A DNA stretch of 64,000 nt from Cerasicoccus maritimus (GTDB taxonomy: Bacteria > Verrucomicrobiota > Verrucomicrobiia > Opitutales > Cerasicoccaceae), in NCBI GenBank assembly GCA_031296935.1, contig JAVDPD010000008.1, forward strand, positions 62,001-126,000, given 5' to 3'. Below are positions 35,377-44,106 of this stretch, piece after piece (within the stretch, counting starts at the first letter, position 1; every line of letters starts with the position of its first letter). The translations under genes were made by a program, and so were the position numbers. The notes beneath the pieces were generated by a model, which did no database searches, was not told where the DNA came from, and saw only the letters and a program-made list of their open reading frames with translations.

Positions 35377-36802
35377 CAGCCTGTCGGCTTTTACGTATTT
35401 CTTTAGACGTTATGTCTGTCGAGGAGTTGGTCGCTGCGTGGTCTATTGGTGATTTCTGATATGAGCCGGTCGTTTTTCGGAGGTACTGGAGTTTTGTGTC
35501 GGTGGTTTCGAGCGCCGCTGGGGCTTGTTGGTGGATTTTAGGCGTTTTGTGGTTGTTTGGTGAGATTGAAGAGGCGTTTGCAGTTGTAGGCCAGGCATAC
35601 GAGGGTCCACTCGGCGCTGACTTTGTCGAGGGCACGAAGTGAAAACTGACGGAAGCCCATGGCTTGTTTGATGATGCCGAAGACTGGTTCGACGCTTTGT
35701 TGTCGCAGGGCGTAGATTTTGCGTCCGGCTTCGGTGCGGATTTTTTCGCGCATGTCAATAAGGGTGGGATTAGCGAGTTTTTGGGGTGCTTTGGCGAGGG
35801 CTTTTTCGGGTCGTAAATCGTAGCGGCGCTGGTTGTGAGCGCTTCGTTTTGAACGCTCACATACAGGTCGATGCCGCCTTGCTGGATGCGTTCGATGGCT
35901 TCGATCTGGACGAAGCCGCTGTCGGCAAGACCTTGCTTAGGGCTCCCCAGTTGGGCGGGGATGTTTTGGATGCCTGCTTCGAGCTCGCCGTTGTCGGCGC
36001 TGCATTGGCTGATGTGGGCGCTGACGACCAGTTGGCTGCCGTCGGCGTCAACGCTGGCCTGGGCGTTGTCGCTTTGCGTCACCGGGCTGCTTTTGCCTTT
36101 GCGCATCAGGCGCGAATCCGTATCGGTCAGGTTGGTTTGTTTGCCGGGGCCGCATCCATCTGTTCGCGCAGGGCCTGGCGACGAGCTATTTCCGACGGCA
36201 GACGCTCGTCCACTTCCGTGTTGTCGGCCTGCTCTGCCCGAGTGCAAAGCGCCTCGATGTCCGCGCTCAGGCGCGTTTCGAGCTGCTGGGCCCGTTCGTA
36301 GGTAACGTTGCGGTCCTTGCTCAGGTTGGTCCTCAGGTGCGTGCCATCGATGGCGACCGTGCCCAGCTTCAACTCGCGCACCAGCAGCAGCACCTCAAGA
36401 AAACACGCCGTGAAGGCTGCGTGGTTTTCACGACGAAAAGCGCAAATGGTGTCGTGGTTCGGGTGCGTGTCGCCCGTGAGGTAACGCACGCAAACGTCTC
36501 GGTAGGTCGCACGCTCGATTCGGCGGGAACCGAACAATCCGTGGCTGTAACTGTAAATCAGCAGCGCTAACAGCATCCGCGGCGGATACTGCGACTTGCC
36601 AGCTCGCGTGCGCTTTACCTTGAAAGCGCTCAAGTCAACGCGATCAACCGCCTCCAAGATGAAATGCACCGGGTCGTCCTCAGCAACCCAATCACGCATA
36701 TCAACCGGTAACAAAAGAGGCGTGTCACGATCTACTATCACAAAATCCATCCGAGCAACAAATCAACTTCATTCGGACAGTGTGATCAAAGCCGACAGGC
36801 TG
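35377..36802 (-). mobile_element. IS1182-family insertion sequence
   Basis: A 1426-bp element bounded by 15-bp terminal inverted repeats: CAGCCTGTCGGCTTT at 35377-35391 and AAAGCCGACAGGCTG at 36788-36802. It holds a single transposase reading on the minus strand, now split over three frames. The flanking bases (CCTAG and ATAGC) do not give a clear target duplication. An internally deleted relative lies at 19567-19916, so this family has transposed within the genome. Confidence 0.85.
35538..36750 (-). pseudogene. IS1182-family transposase, frameshifted twice
   Basis: Three overlapping minus-strand frames together give one transposase. Frame one (36750-36127) holds the N-terminal part: LLPVDMRDWVAEDDPVHFIL, QYPPRMLLALLIYSYSHGLF, then PNHDTICAFRRENHAAF and the catalytic-region start VAIDGTHLRTNLSKDRN. 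Frame two (from about 36135 to 35850) encodes GKQTNLTDTDSRLMRKGK and VDADGSQLVVSAHISQC. Frame three (from about 35850 to 35538) encodes AHNQRRYDLRPEKALAKAPQ, MREKIRTEAGRKIYALRQQS and VEPVFGIIKQAMGFRQFSLR. The first switch is near 36130 in GGCCCCGGCAAAC, the second near 35848. No convincing slippery heptamer is seen, so decay is more likely than programmed frameshifting. Confidence 0.85.
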
Positions 36803-36995
36803 ATAGCAATGCCAACCCTAACTTTGCCGGTAATATCACTCGAAAATCGTGCCCCCAAAAATGGCAATCTCGGAATTGTAAATTATTGTGCAGTCATTTC
36901 ATGCGTCCGTGATTTTTAGACGCTCTCTTAGAGCGCCGAGGCGAAAAGCGCATCCTCGCTTGAACTTTGCTCAGAGCGCATCCAATCTATCGAGA

Positions 36996-38777
36996 ATGAA
37001 TGTCATCTGGCGTGTTTCAAAATACCTTTTTCGCTATCCTGCACTGTTTGGGCTGACCCTCGGATTGGCCGTGGCAATGACTGGTCTGCAGATCTGGATT
37101 CCCAAGCAGATACAGCAGATATTGAAGTCGGTGGAAACTGAAGGCACGCTGGACCAGCTATGGTTTGGCGTTGGCGTTATCGCGCTTTTGTACTTCGGCA
37201 GTGAACTTGCCAATGGACTACGCATCACGGTCAACAACATCCTGGAGCAGCGTGTGTTGAAAGATATGCGCATGCAAATCCACTCGAAGTTACTCAACTT
37301 GCCAGTTTCATTTTATGATCAGCGCAAGAGTGGAGAGATATCTTCACGAGTGATTGAGGACGTGAACAATGTCGAACGTGCGCTGCTGGACGGCACGGAA
37401 ATTGGGACTCGTGCACTGGTCATGCTTGTGGGGGTCAGCATTTTTATTTTTCGGGAGAATAGTTTTCTGGCATGGTTTGTATTTATGCCGGTTCCGGTGT
37501 TGTTGGTCGCGGGTTATTTCTATGCGAAGAAGGGCCGTAAATACTGGAAGCCGGTGCGTGAGGCGTCCGGCGACCTGAATTCACTCTTGGTCGAGGATAT
37601 TCAAGGCAACCGGCTTATTCAGACCTTCGGACTGCAATCACGCGAAACCAAGCGGTTTGATGAGCGATCTGAGACGTTACGCACACGCCTTTTGGCGGCG
37701 ATGTTTCGCTGGGCGGCCTACAATCCGAGCACGAATTTTATTACGAACCTAGGTTCGGTGAGCGTGATCGGCGTTGGCGGGTACCTGATCCTTTCCGGAA
37801 ATAGTGAATTCGGTTTTCCTCAAATGGTCGCGTTTCTGATGTGGGCGAATATGATCTACATGCCCATTGGCCAGCTCCACCAACTGAATCATTTGTTGGT
37901 TGCTGGCAAGGCCAGCGGTGAGCGCGTGTTTGAAATCTTGGATGCGCCGATCGAAGTGGAGAATCCTGAACAGCCTCAGCAATTCCCCAGCGGTTTGCTG
38001 GAAATAGATTTCCGCAACGTGACTTTTCAATATCCGGAGCGCCCGGCCGTGCTGAAGGACTTCAACCTGACTATCGAACTAGGCAAAGTCACCGCTTTGG
38101 TTGGTCATACTGGAGCCGGCAAAAGCACCATTGCCAACCTGGCTATGCGCGCATACGACGCAACCGATGGCAGTGTGACGATTAACGGGGTAGATATTAA
38201 GGACTTTTCCCTGGATAACCTGCACCAGCAAATTGGGCACGTAGCGCAGGATCCGTTTCTATTCGAAGGGACTGTCCGTGAGAACTTGTTGTTGGCCAAG
38301 GAAAACGCGACGGATGAGGAAATTGAATGTGCGCTGCGGGGTTCCTCTGCGTGGGATTTTGTCCAGAAGATGCCAGATCAAGTCGATACGAATATCGGCG
38401 AAAAGGGCATTCGACTGTCTCAGGGAGAGAAGCAGCGTTTGACCATTGCCCGGGTGCTACTGAAGAATCCCCCGATGGTCATTCTCGATGAGGCGACCGC
38501 CAGCGTGGACACCATCACTGAGCGCCAGATCCAGCATGCCCTTGAAAACCTGATGAGCGAGCGAACAGTATTGGTCATTGCGCACCGCCTGTCGACCATT
38601 CGTAAGGCTGACAAGATCGTGGTGCTGGAAAGTGGCGGCATCCTTGAGCAAGGCACGCACGACGAGCTACTGCTCAACGATGGTCGCTACGCCAACCTCT
38701 GGTTGCACCAGGTTGATGTCATTCAGGAATACGAGGACGAAGAGTTTGCCCGCACCAAAGCGGAAAGTGGCGCTTAG
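36996..38777 (+). CDS. ABC transporter, fused permease and ATPase (MsbA/exporter type)
   Basis: 593 residues from ATG 36996; a longer frame to 36888 is unlikely because it runs into the IS flank. Six membrane helices (residues about 15-310) are followed by the ATPase domain: Walker A VGHTGAGKSTIANLAM, Q-loop HVAQDPFLFEGTVREN, signature LSQGEKQRLTIARVLL, Walker B MVILDEATASVD and H-loop LVIAHRLSTIRKAD. It is a half-transporter that dimerises. The layout matches lipid-A/lipid or drug exporters; substrate cannot be told from sequence. Confidence 0.92.
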   Translation: MNVIWRVSKYLFRYPALFGLTLGLAVAMTGLQIWIPKQIQQILKSVETEGTLDQLWFGVGVIALLYFGSELANGLRITVNNILEQRVLKDMRMQIHSKLLNLPVSFYDQRKSGEISSRVIEDVNNVERALLDGTEIGTRALVMLVGVSIFIFRENSFLAWFVFMPVPVLLVAGYFYAKKGRKYWKPVREASGDLNSLLVEDIQGNRLIQTFGLQSRETKRFDERSETLRTRLLAAMFRWAAYNPSTNFITNLGSVSVIGVGGYLILSGNSEFGFPQMVAFLMWANMIYMPIGQLHQLNHLLVAGKASGERVFEILDAPIEVENPEQPQQFPSGLLEIDFRNVTFQYPERPAVLKDFNLTIELGKVTALVGHTGAGKSTIANLAMRAYDATDGSVTINGVDIKDFSLDNLHQQIGHVAQDPFLFEGTVRENLLLAKENATDEEIECALRGSSAWDFVQKMPDQVDTNIGEKGIRLSQGEKQRLTIARVLLKNPPMVILDEATASVDTITERQIQHALENLMSERTVLVIAHRLSTIRKADKIVVLESGGILEQGTHDELLLNDGRYANLWLHQVDVIQEYEDEEFARTKAESGA

Positions 38778-38825
38778 CTAGTTGCCAAAGGTGATTTTTA
38801 TGTCATAGAAATTAGCATATTTCTT

Positions 38826-40652
38826 ATGAAAGATTTTTTCAAAATCATCCTTGGTAATCTTGCTGCTCAGGCAATTGTCGTGTCACTTATGCTCGTTGGA
38901 TGCGTGGTGTTCCTATTCATGCTGCTCATGAGTGGTTCGTCGAAGCCCATTGAAATTGCGGATCACACCGTGCTGGTCGTGGACCTCTGGGCCAATATCA
39001 GTGACGCGCCGGAAACTGAAACTATCAACAACGCAATCAATCAGGCAATGGAGGGCAGCTACACGCCCAACTATTACCTGTTGGAGTTAATTGATGCCAT
39101 AGAGCAGGCAGCCGAAGATGAGCAAATCGAAGCAATATTCCTACACGGCAACTTGCTGCCAGTTGGTTATGGTTCGGGACTCGCCGTTTTAACGGAAGTA
39201 CGAGAAGCGTTGTTAGAATTTAAGCAAAGCGGTAAGAAAATCTATGCCTATGTAGTCGACCCAACAATGAAAGACTACTACCTTATGTCGGTTGCAGACG
39301 AGGTTTATATGAATCCTTTTGGTCTGATCAGTCTCAACGGATTATCTTCCGAAGGGGTGTATCTCGGGGATGCGCTTAAAAAATATGGAATCGGCGTTCA
39401 AGCGACCAAGGTTGGCAAATATAAGTCGGCCGTAGAAATGTTTACTGGCAATAAAATGAGCCAGGCGGATCGTGAGCAATTGTCTGAGCTCTTAGATGAT
39501 TTATGGCAGACAATCCTGACGGATATTTCAACCGCTCGTGGCGTCAGCAAGTCGCAGATTCTGCAAGAATCGGATGATCAGGGCTTCTTCATCGCTGAGC
39601 GCGCCAAGGAAATTGGTTTGGTTGATCGAGTCGGCTATTTCGACGAAGTGATTACTGCTCTCAAGGAATCTTATGCCGTGGATGAAGATTTCGGGACGTT
39701 CCGGCAAGTCGCGATGAATGACTACATTAGCCGACATGGTTTTCGTGCTGAAGGAGCGCCACTCTGGGTGAACAGTCCACAGATTGCAGTGGTTTACGCA
39801 GAGGGCGAAATCGTTGATGGGGAGGGGTATACAGATCAAGTCGGTGGCGACCGTCTCTCCCGCTGGATTCGCGAATTGCGCCATGATGAAAATGTTGCGG
39901 CCATCGTGCTGCGGGTTAATAGCCCGGGTGGAAGTGCCGTAGCTTCCGAACTTATTCAGCGTGAAGTTCGTGAAGCCAATAAGGTAAAGCCGGTTGTGAT
40001 TTCGATGGGCTCTATGGCTGCTAGTGGTGGATATTGGATTTCTGCCTATTCCTCCCAGATATTTGCCGAACCAGCTACCATCACTGGTTCCATTGGAGTC
40101 TTTGGCTTAGTCCCTAATTTTAAGGAACTCGCGAATGAACATGGCGTCACTTTTGACGGCGTTAAGACTAGCACTTATGCTGATCTTTTCACACTTTCCC
40201 GCCCTAAGACTCCAGAGGAAATGGCGTTGATTCAGACGTTCACTGATCAGCTCTACGACGAGTTTATTCGGAAGGTTTCCGAAGGCCGGGGCTTGCCCCT
40301 TGAAAAGGTTGCTGAGATTGCTCAAGGCCGAGTATGGAGTGGGCAGGATGCGCTAGGTATTGGCCTAGTCGACCAAATCGGTGGCCTAAATGACGCCATT
40401 AACTATGCTGCTGCTTCAGCAGGTGTTGGCGACGATTGGGCAATTACACAAGTGCCTGAGGCTCGGAACCTAGCTGAAGCATTTGCTGAACTCATAGCGG
40501 ATACACCAGGGGTGCCTCCAGTGGTAAAGGCTCCCAATGATTTGCTTCACACGACGATCAGGAAGCTGAATAAAGAGTTGGCTTCGCTTCGAGCATTGAA
40601 TGATCCGCGCAACGTCTATGCGCGTATACCATTCTCCCTTGAAATTCAGTGA
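38826..40652 (+). CDS. sppA: Signal peptide peptidase SppA, 67K type
   Basis: 608 residues, the duplicated long form. SppA is a membrane-anchored protease that degrades cleaved signal peptides. One N-terminal membrane segment (AIVVSLMLVGCVVFLFMLLM) precedes two S49 domains. The Lys/Ser dyad is formed by Lys200 (KVGKYKSAVEMFTG) in the first half and Ser400 (SMGSMAASGGYWIS) in the second, with PATITGSIGVFGLVPNF following. Near 48 bp after the ABC transporter gene in the same direction. Confidence 0.93.
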   Translation: MKDFFKIILGNLAAQAIVVSLMLVGCVVFLFMLLMSGSSKPIEIADHTVLVVDLWANISDAPETETINNAINQAMEGSYTPNYYLLELIDAIEQAAEDEQIEAIFLHGNLLPVGYGSGLAVLTEVREALLEFKQSGKKIYAYVVDPTMKDYYLMSVADEVYMNPFGLISLNGLSSEGVYLGDALKKYGIGVQATKVGKYKSAVEMFTGNKMSQADREQLSELLDDLWQTILTDISTARGVSKSQILQESDDQGFFIAERAKEIGLVDRVGYFDEVITALKESYAVDEDFGTFRQVAMNDYISRHGFRAEGAPLWVNSPQIAVVYAEGEIVDGEGYTDQVGGDRLSRWIRELRHDENVAAIVLRVNSPGGSAVASELIQREVREANKVKPVVISMGSMAASGGYWISAYSSQIFAEPATITGSIGVFGLVPNFKELANEHGVTFDGVKTSTYADLFTLSRPKTPEEMALIQTFTDQLYDEFIRKVSEGRGLPLEKVAEIAQGRVWSGQDALGIGLVDQIGGLNDAINYAAASAGVGDDWAITQVPEARNLAEAFAELIADTPGVPPVVKAPNDLLHTTIRKLNKELASLRALNDPRNVYARIPFSLEIQ

Positions 40653-40657
40653 ATCAT

Positions 40658-40683
40658 AAAAAACCCCGCAGCGTGGCGGGGTT
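40658..40683 (-). terminator. Terminator between convergent sppA and the gene at 40703
   Basis: AACCCCGC (40662-40669) pairs with GCGGGGTT (40676-40683). Read on the minus strand the stem ends in six T (A-run 40658-40663), as expected for the minus-strand gene ending at 40703. On the plus strand it lacks a T-run but may still help stop sppA transcripts. Confidence 0.8.
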
Positions 40684-40702
40684 GGTGGTGAAAATTCTGA
40701 GC

Positions 40703-42124
40703 TTACTTTTTCGCTTGGGGCGGAATGGTTTCGCCGGCAGATTGAATGGTTAGGGTGCCAATATCAATGACGGCTGTCTGGTCGCCGGTTTTCGCCTGTG
40801 CACGGATGCTGTAAACACCCTCACCGTCCTCTACTGGAGAGATCGGAGAAACACGCCACTCTGCGTTGGCTATATCACCAACGACCAAGCCTTCATTCGT
40901 CATGGGTAGCGCCAAAGTCAGGAATTCAATATCATCGACCTTAATGCCCTGATTGCGCATCAGCGCATTGTTTAAAAGAATGGCCGTTCGCTGATCAAAG
41001 CCATCAATCTGGCCGACATAGTTTACATCGAAAGCATAGTTGGACTTTGTCTTGCCGAGGCGTCCTAAAAAGTTCGTTTGGTCTTCTAATACAAGGCTTA
41101 AACCGATTGCCTCGCGAGACGAAGAGGGCTTAGCAGTACCGGCATTTTCTTCTGGCGCAGGGGTGCTGCCCTCCGTAGTGGTTTCCGGTAATTCAGCAGG
41201 CGTATGTTCAACTGTGGTCAGCAATTCTGCGTGGTCGATGCCAAGTGTGTCAGGCGTATTATTGACGACGGGAAAACGCAGAACCGTTTGCTCGATGAGG
41301 TCGCCAGTTTTCAGGTCGTAGGCGTTGAGTGCATAAAGGCCGTGTTTGATCTCTGCGTCGAACAGCACTTCGGCGATGAGAAGGGCTGGTTTAAAACGCT
41401 TCACCGTATCCTCTCGCGATTCGAAATCAACCTGTGGCCGCCCGTTTTGAATGCCCAGTGTGAATTCATTGATGTCATCAACATAGCTGTAGCGGTTGCC
41501 ATCAAGATTGCCGATAATGCCGGATAGCTGCTCGCTGAGCTGCTCAGCTTTAGTGTATTTTCCGTCACGGAAAACGTAAATACCGCTCAGATAAATCTTG
41601 CTGTAGTTTTCGTTCCACAGCTTGTAGAGTAACGCTTCTGTCGGCTTATTGATCGCGTCGTCCAAGGACATCGCCTCGATGTCCATAACGATGGTTTGCG
41701 TATCAAATTTCGCTTGGTAGGCGGTATAGGCTTCATAGGCCTGCTGCCGGAGCTTGTTTTGCTCTTTGATGAAAGCTTCTTGCTGTTTGCGACCTTCGGC
41801 AGCTTTTTCTTTGCCGCGCTTGCGGTCAGAGTCCGTTTGCGATTTAGGCACAAACTGGCTATATTCTTTAGCCTCAAGCCATTCTCCCGACTCAACATCA
41901 GCTTTGGCCTGGGCAAGACCGCGTTCGACACGTCGCCATTCCCGGAGCAGGTCTGGGCTCATGAAACGGAGCAGGGTTTCGTCCGGGACATCAACGGTGA
42001 TTACTTTTGTCGTCTCTTTTTTGGGGGCTGCTTGAATGGCAGGGGAGATGCACAAAGAAATAGAAAAAACCGCACATGCAGCCGCAGTCGACAGCTTGTG
42101 CCATACAGGTATGGATTTGGGCAT
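40703..42124 (-). CDS. Exported protein of unknown function
   Basis: 473 residues from ATG 42124 (a longer frame to 42202 is unlikely). The signal peptide (LSTAAACAVFSISLCISPAI) leaves a mature protein with a long charged coiled coil at residues about 70-155, then a mostly beta domain. A segment of roughly 60 residues (DGKYTKAEQLSEQLSGIIGN; YVDDINEFTLGIQNGRP) and the C-terminal IDVGTLTIQSAG-like strand pattern (IDIGTLTIQSA) are visible, but no family is recognised. Convergent with sppA and separated from it by a terminator. Confidence 0.68.
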   Translation of the reverse strand: MPKSIPVWHKLSTAAACAVFSISLCISPAIQAAPKKETTKVITVDVPDETLLRFMSPDLLREWRRVERGLAQAKADVESGEWLEAKEYSQFVPKSQTDSDRKRGKEKAAEGRKQQEAFIKEQNKLRQQAYEAYTAYQAKFDTQTIVMDIEAMSLDDAINKPTEALLYKLWNENYSKIYLSGIYVFRDGKYTKAEQLSEQLSGIIGNLDGNRYSYVDDINEFTLGIQNGRPQVDFESREDTVKRFKPALLIAEVLFDAEIKHGLYALNAYDLKTGDLIEQTVLRFPVVNNTPDTLGIDHAELLTTVEHTPAELPETTTEGSTPAPEENAGTAKPSSSREAIGLSLVLEDQTNFLGRLGKTKSNYAFDVNYVGQIDGFDQRTAILLNNALMRNQGIKVDDIEFLTLALPMTNEGLVVGDIANAEWRVSPISPVEDGEGVYSIRAQAKTGDQTAVIDIGTLTIQSAGETIPPQAKK

Positions 42125-42306
42125 AACGAGATGAGAATATTTCAATAGAGAAAAAACTATCATATAGCTTTGGTCAGTAAGGCGACAAGTCCTTTTAGAC
42201 ACATATCACTACAGTAATTTATTTTAAACAACTGGTAAATAAGTGAGTCGTGAAATGCGGGTGCGCGAGGTTTGACATTTAGCCTTCAACGAGCGAATCT
42301 TGGGCA

Positions 42307-42870
42307 ATGATCAACGAAACTTTATACTTGGTTCGCGACTGCCCAGCTACGCTAATTCCGGCCGGAGACGCCGTGACACTAGCCAAGGGAAGCCCAGTAA
42401 ATGTCAACCAGGCCTTGGGCGGGTCCGTCACCATTACCGCACCTAACGGAATGTTCAGAATTGCGCGCGAAAACTTCAGCGCATTGGGCGAAGAGGCAGA
42501 GCAATGGCTTGCTAACGAGCTTGGCGGAGAAACCGCCGATGAGGAACTCGATGGCCCCTTTAGCGAAGATCATGTATGGGCAGTGCTGCGCAACTGTTTT
42601 GACCCGGAAATCCCCGTCAATATCGTGGACTTGGGCCTCATCTACGACCTCAAGATCGAAGACTCCGATGCAGGCAAGCAAACTGTCTCCGTTCAGATGA
42701 CACTCACCGCGCAAGGATGCGGTATGGGCCCAGTAATTGCTGCGGACGCCAAAGAGAAAATCGAAAGCTTGCCAGATGTGGAATTTGCCGAGGTAAATAT
42801 CGTTTGGGATCCGCCCTGGAACCCCAAAATGATTTCTGAAGCTGGCAAAATGAAGCTCGGCCTTAAGTGA
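42307..42870 (+). CDS. sufT: Fe-S cluster assembly-associated protein SufT
   Basis: 187 residues. The N-terminal 60 have the SufT-specific opening (DCPATLIPAGDAVTLAKGS; VNVNQALGGSVTI). The MIP18/DUF59 domain follows (WAVLRNCFDPEIPVNIVDLG, LIYDLKIEDS, MTLTAQGCGMGPVIAADAKE) with the conserved Cys in TAQGCGMG and closing WDPPWNPKMISEAGK. SufT helps mature Fe-S proteins in several bacteria. The rlmH gene begins one base after its stop. Confidence 0.9.
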   Translation: MINETLYLVRDCPATLIPAGDAVTLAKGSPVNVNQALGGSVTITAPNGMFRIARENFSALGEEAEQWLANELGGETADEELDGPFSEDHVWAVLRNCFDPEIPVNIVDLGLIYDLKIEDSDAGKQTVSVQMTLTAQGCGMGPVIAADAKEKIESLPDVEFAEVNIVWDPPWNPKMISEAGKMKLGLK

Positions 42871-42871
42871 A

Positions 42872-43315
42872 ATGTTCCGCCTGACTCTGTTGGCGGTGGG
42901 TAAACTAAAAAACACCCACTTGCGTGCACTTTGTGATGATTTTGCCACGCGTTTGCGCCGACAGGGTAAGGTGGAGATTATCGAGCTGAAAGACGCTGAT
43001 CCCGACGCGGAGGGAGAACGATTCCTTACCGCGTTAGATTCCCGGCGCGAGGCTACGGTCTGGGTTTTATCGGAGGAAGGAAAGACCATGAGTTCCTCGG
43101 ACCTGGCAGGCCACATCCAACGTCAACTGGGCGCGGAACTGGTTTTTATCATTGGTGGCCCCTATGGGTTGTCAGATGCAATCAAGCGTCGAGCAGACCA
43201 TTTGTTTTCGCTGTCTCCAATGACTTTTACCCACGAGATGGCTCGCTATCTCCTGTTGGAGCAACTCTACCGCGGCGCATCGATCAATAGCGGCTCCAAA
43301 TACCACCACGAGTAG
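42872..43315 (+). CDS. rlmH: 23S rRNA pseudouridine1915-N3 methyltransferase
   Basis: 147 residues, normal for RlmH (SPOUT family), which uses SAM to methylate pseudouridine 1915 in the A site of assembled 70S ribosomes. Knot motifs: WVLSEEGKTMSSSDLAGHIQ, LVFIIGGPYGLSDAIKRRAD, and the C-terminal MTFTHEMARYLLLEQLYRG followed by the tail SGSKYHHE. Start lies one base beyond sufT, so both are co-transcribed. Confidence 0.96.
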   Translation: MFRLTLLAVGKLKNTHLRALCDDFATRLRRQGKVEIIELKDADPDAEGERFLTALDSRREATVWVLSEEGKTMSSSDLAGHIQRQLGAELVFIIGGPYGLSDAIKRRADHLFSLSPMTFTHEMARYLLLEQLYRGASINSGSKYHHE

Positions 43316-43324
43316 CCCAGAAAC

Positions 43325-44035
43325 CTAAAAGCCAAATCCCATTTGGGCTGGCGGCTCGGGGGGAGGCTCGGTGCTCATTATGCACTCCGGCAAATCGTTG
43401 CGGACATTACTCACGAGCGGTGTGACCGGTTCGCGGACAAAGAAATCCTCGGGTGCCGGTTTAAGTAAATCCTCGAGCTGAGCAGCACGTTGAATTTTCG
43501 GATCCAGCCAGCGGTCGTAGTCTTGGGGTGAAATGATGACGGGCATCCTGCCATGTATGGGCTTCATGAAATCATTAGCGGTTGTCGTGAGTATCGTCGC
43601 GGACTCGATTTCCGAGCCATCTGGCGAGCCCCAGTGGTCAAACAGTCCTGCGAAACAGAATGGCTCATGGTCTGGTCGCTTAAAATAGTAAGGCTGTTTT
43701 TGCCCAGCACGACCCTTCCATTCAAAAAAGCCGTCAGCAGGGATGAGGCAACGATGATGACGCATTGGACCACGAAAGGCTGGCTTGATGGCGGCCGTCT
43801 CGGAGCGGGCATTGAGTAGCTTAGTGGCAATCGAAGGATCCTTCGCCCAAAAAGGCACCAGGCCCCAGCTGAAAATCGCCCATTCGCGCTCGCCACTGTT
43901 GTCGTTGGCCCGTACGGCGGCAATAGGCTGAGTCGGCGCAATGTTATAACGCGCCTTTAGCCCTGCCAACTGCTGCATATTCAGGGCCTTGTGTAATCTT
44001 GCCTGGACTTGGGTAAGCGTGTAGCGACAGCACAT
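43325..44035 (-). CDS. SOS response-associated peptidase (SRAP/YedK, HMCES type)
   Basis: 236 residues. SRAP proteins shield abasic sites in single-stranded DNA by forming a covalent thiazolidine link with Cys2, here MCCRYTL. The other active-site residues are visible: Asn in NARSETA, Glu in CLIPADGFFEWK and His in KPIHGRMPVII. Cytoplasmic, DNA repair. It is convergent with rlmH and lies 71 bp downstream of the AarF-like gene on the minus strand. Confidence 0.94.
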   Translation of the reverse strand: MCCRYTLTQVQARLHKALNMQQLAGLKARYNIAPTQPIAAVRANDNSGEREWAIFSWGLVPFWAKDPSIATKLLNARSETAAIKPAFRGPMRHHRCLIPADGFFEWKGRAGQKQPYYFKRPDHEPFCFAGLFDHWGSPDGSEIESATILTTTANDFMKPIHGRMPVIISPQDYDRWLDPKIQRAAQLEDLLKPAPEDFFVREPVTPLVSNVRNDLPECIMSTEPPPEPPAQMGFGF

Positions 44036-44106
44036 CTTTAAAAACCTTCGATATGTTGGGCAAAGCTGTCGTTTTGATGCTCAGTCGCAAGCATGGAAAA
44101 GCGTTC

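Noticed and set aside
36130..36150. Possible programmed frameshift in the IS1182 transposase
   Set aside because: The junction (GGCCCCGGCAAACAAACC) has no clear slippery heptamer plus stem, and a second unrelated frame change occurs downstream, so simple decay is more likely.
35129..36247. A 372-residue minus-strand open frame
   Set aside because: Its first two-thirds is the middle part of the split IS1182 transposase and the rest reads through repeats and the element end, so it is not a separate gene.
36911..36935. TTTTTAGACGCTCTCTTAG sequence as a second MITE end
   Set aside because: It resembles the 59275-59434 end, but no partner end is visible nearby, so a second element cannot be defined.
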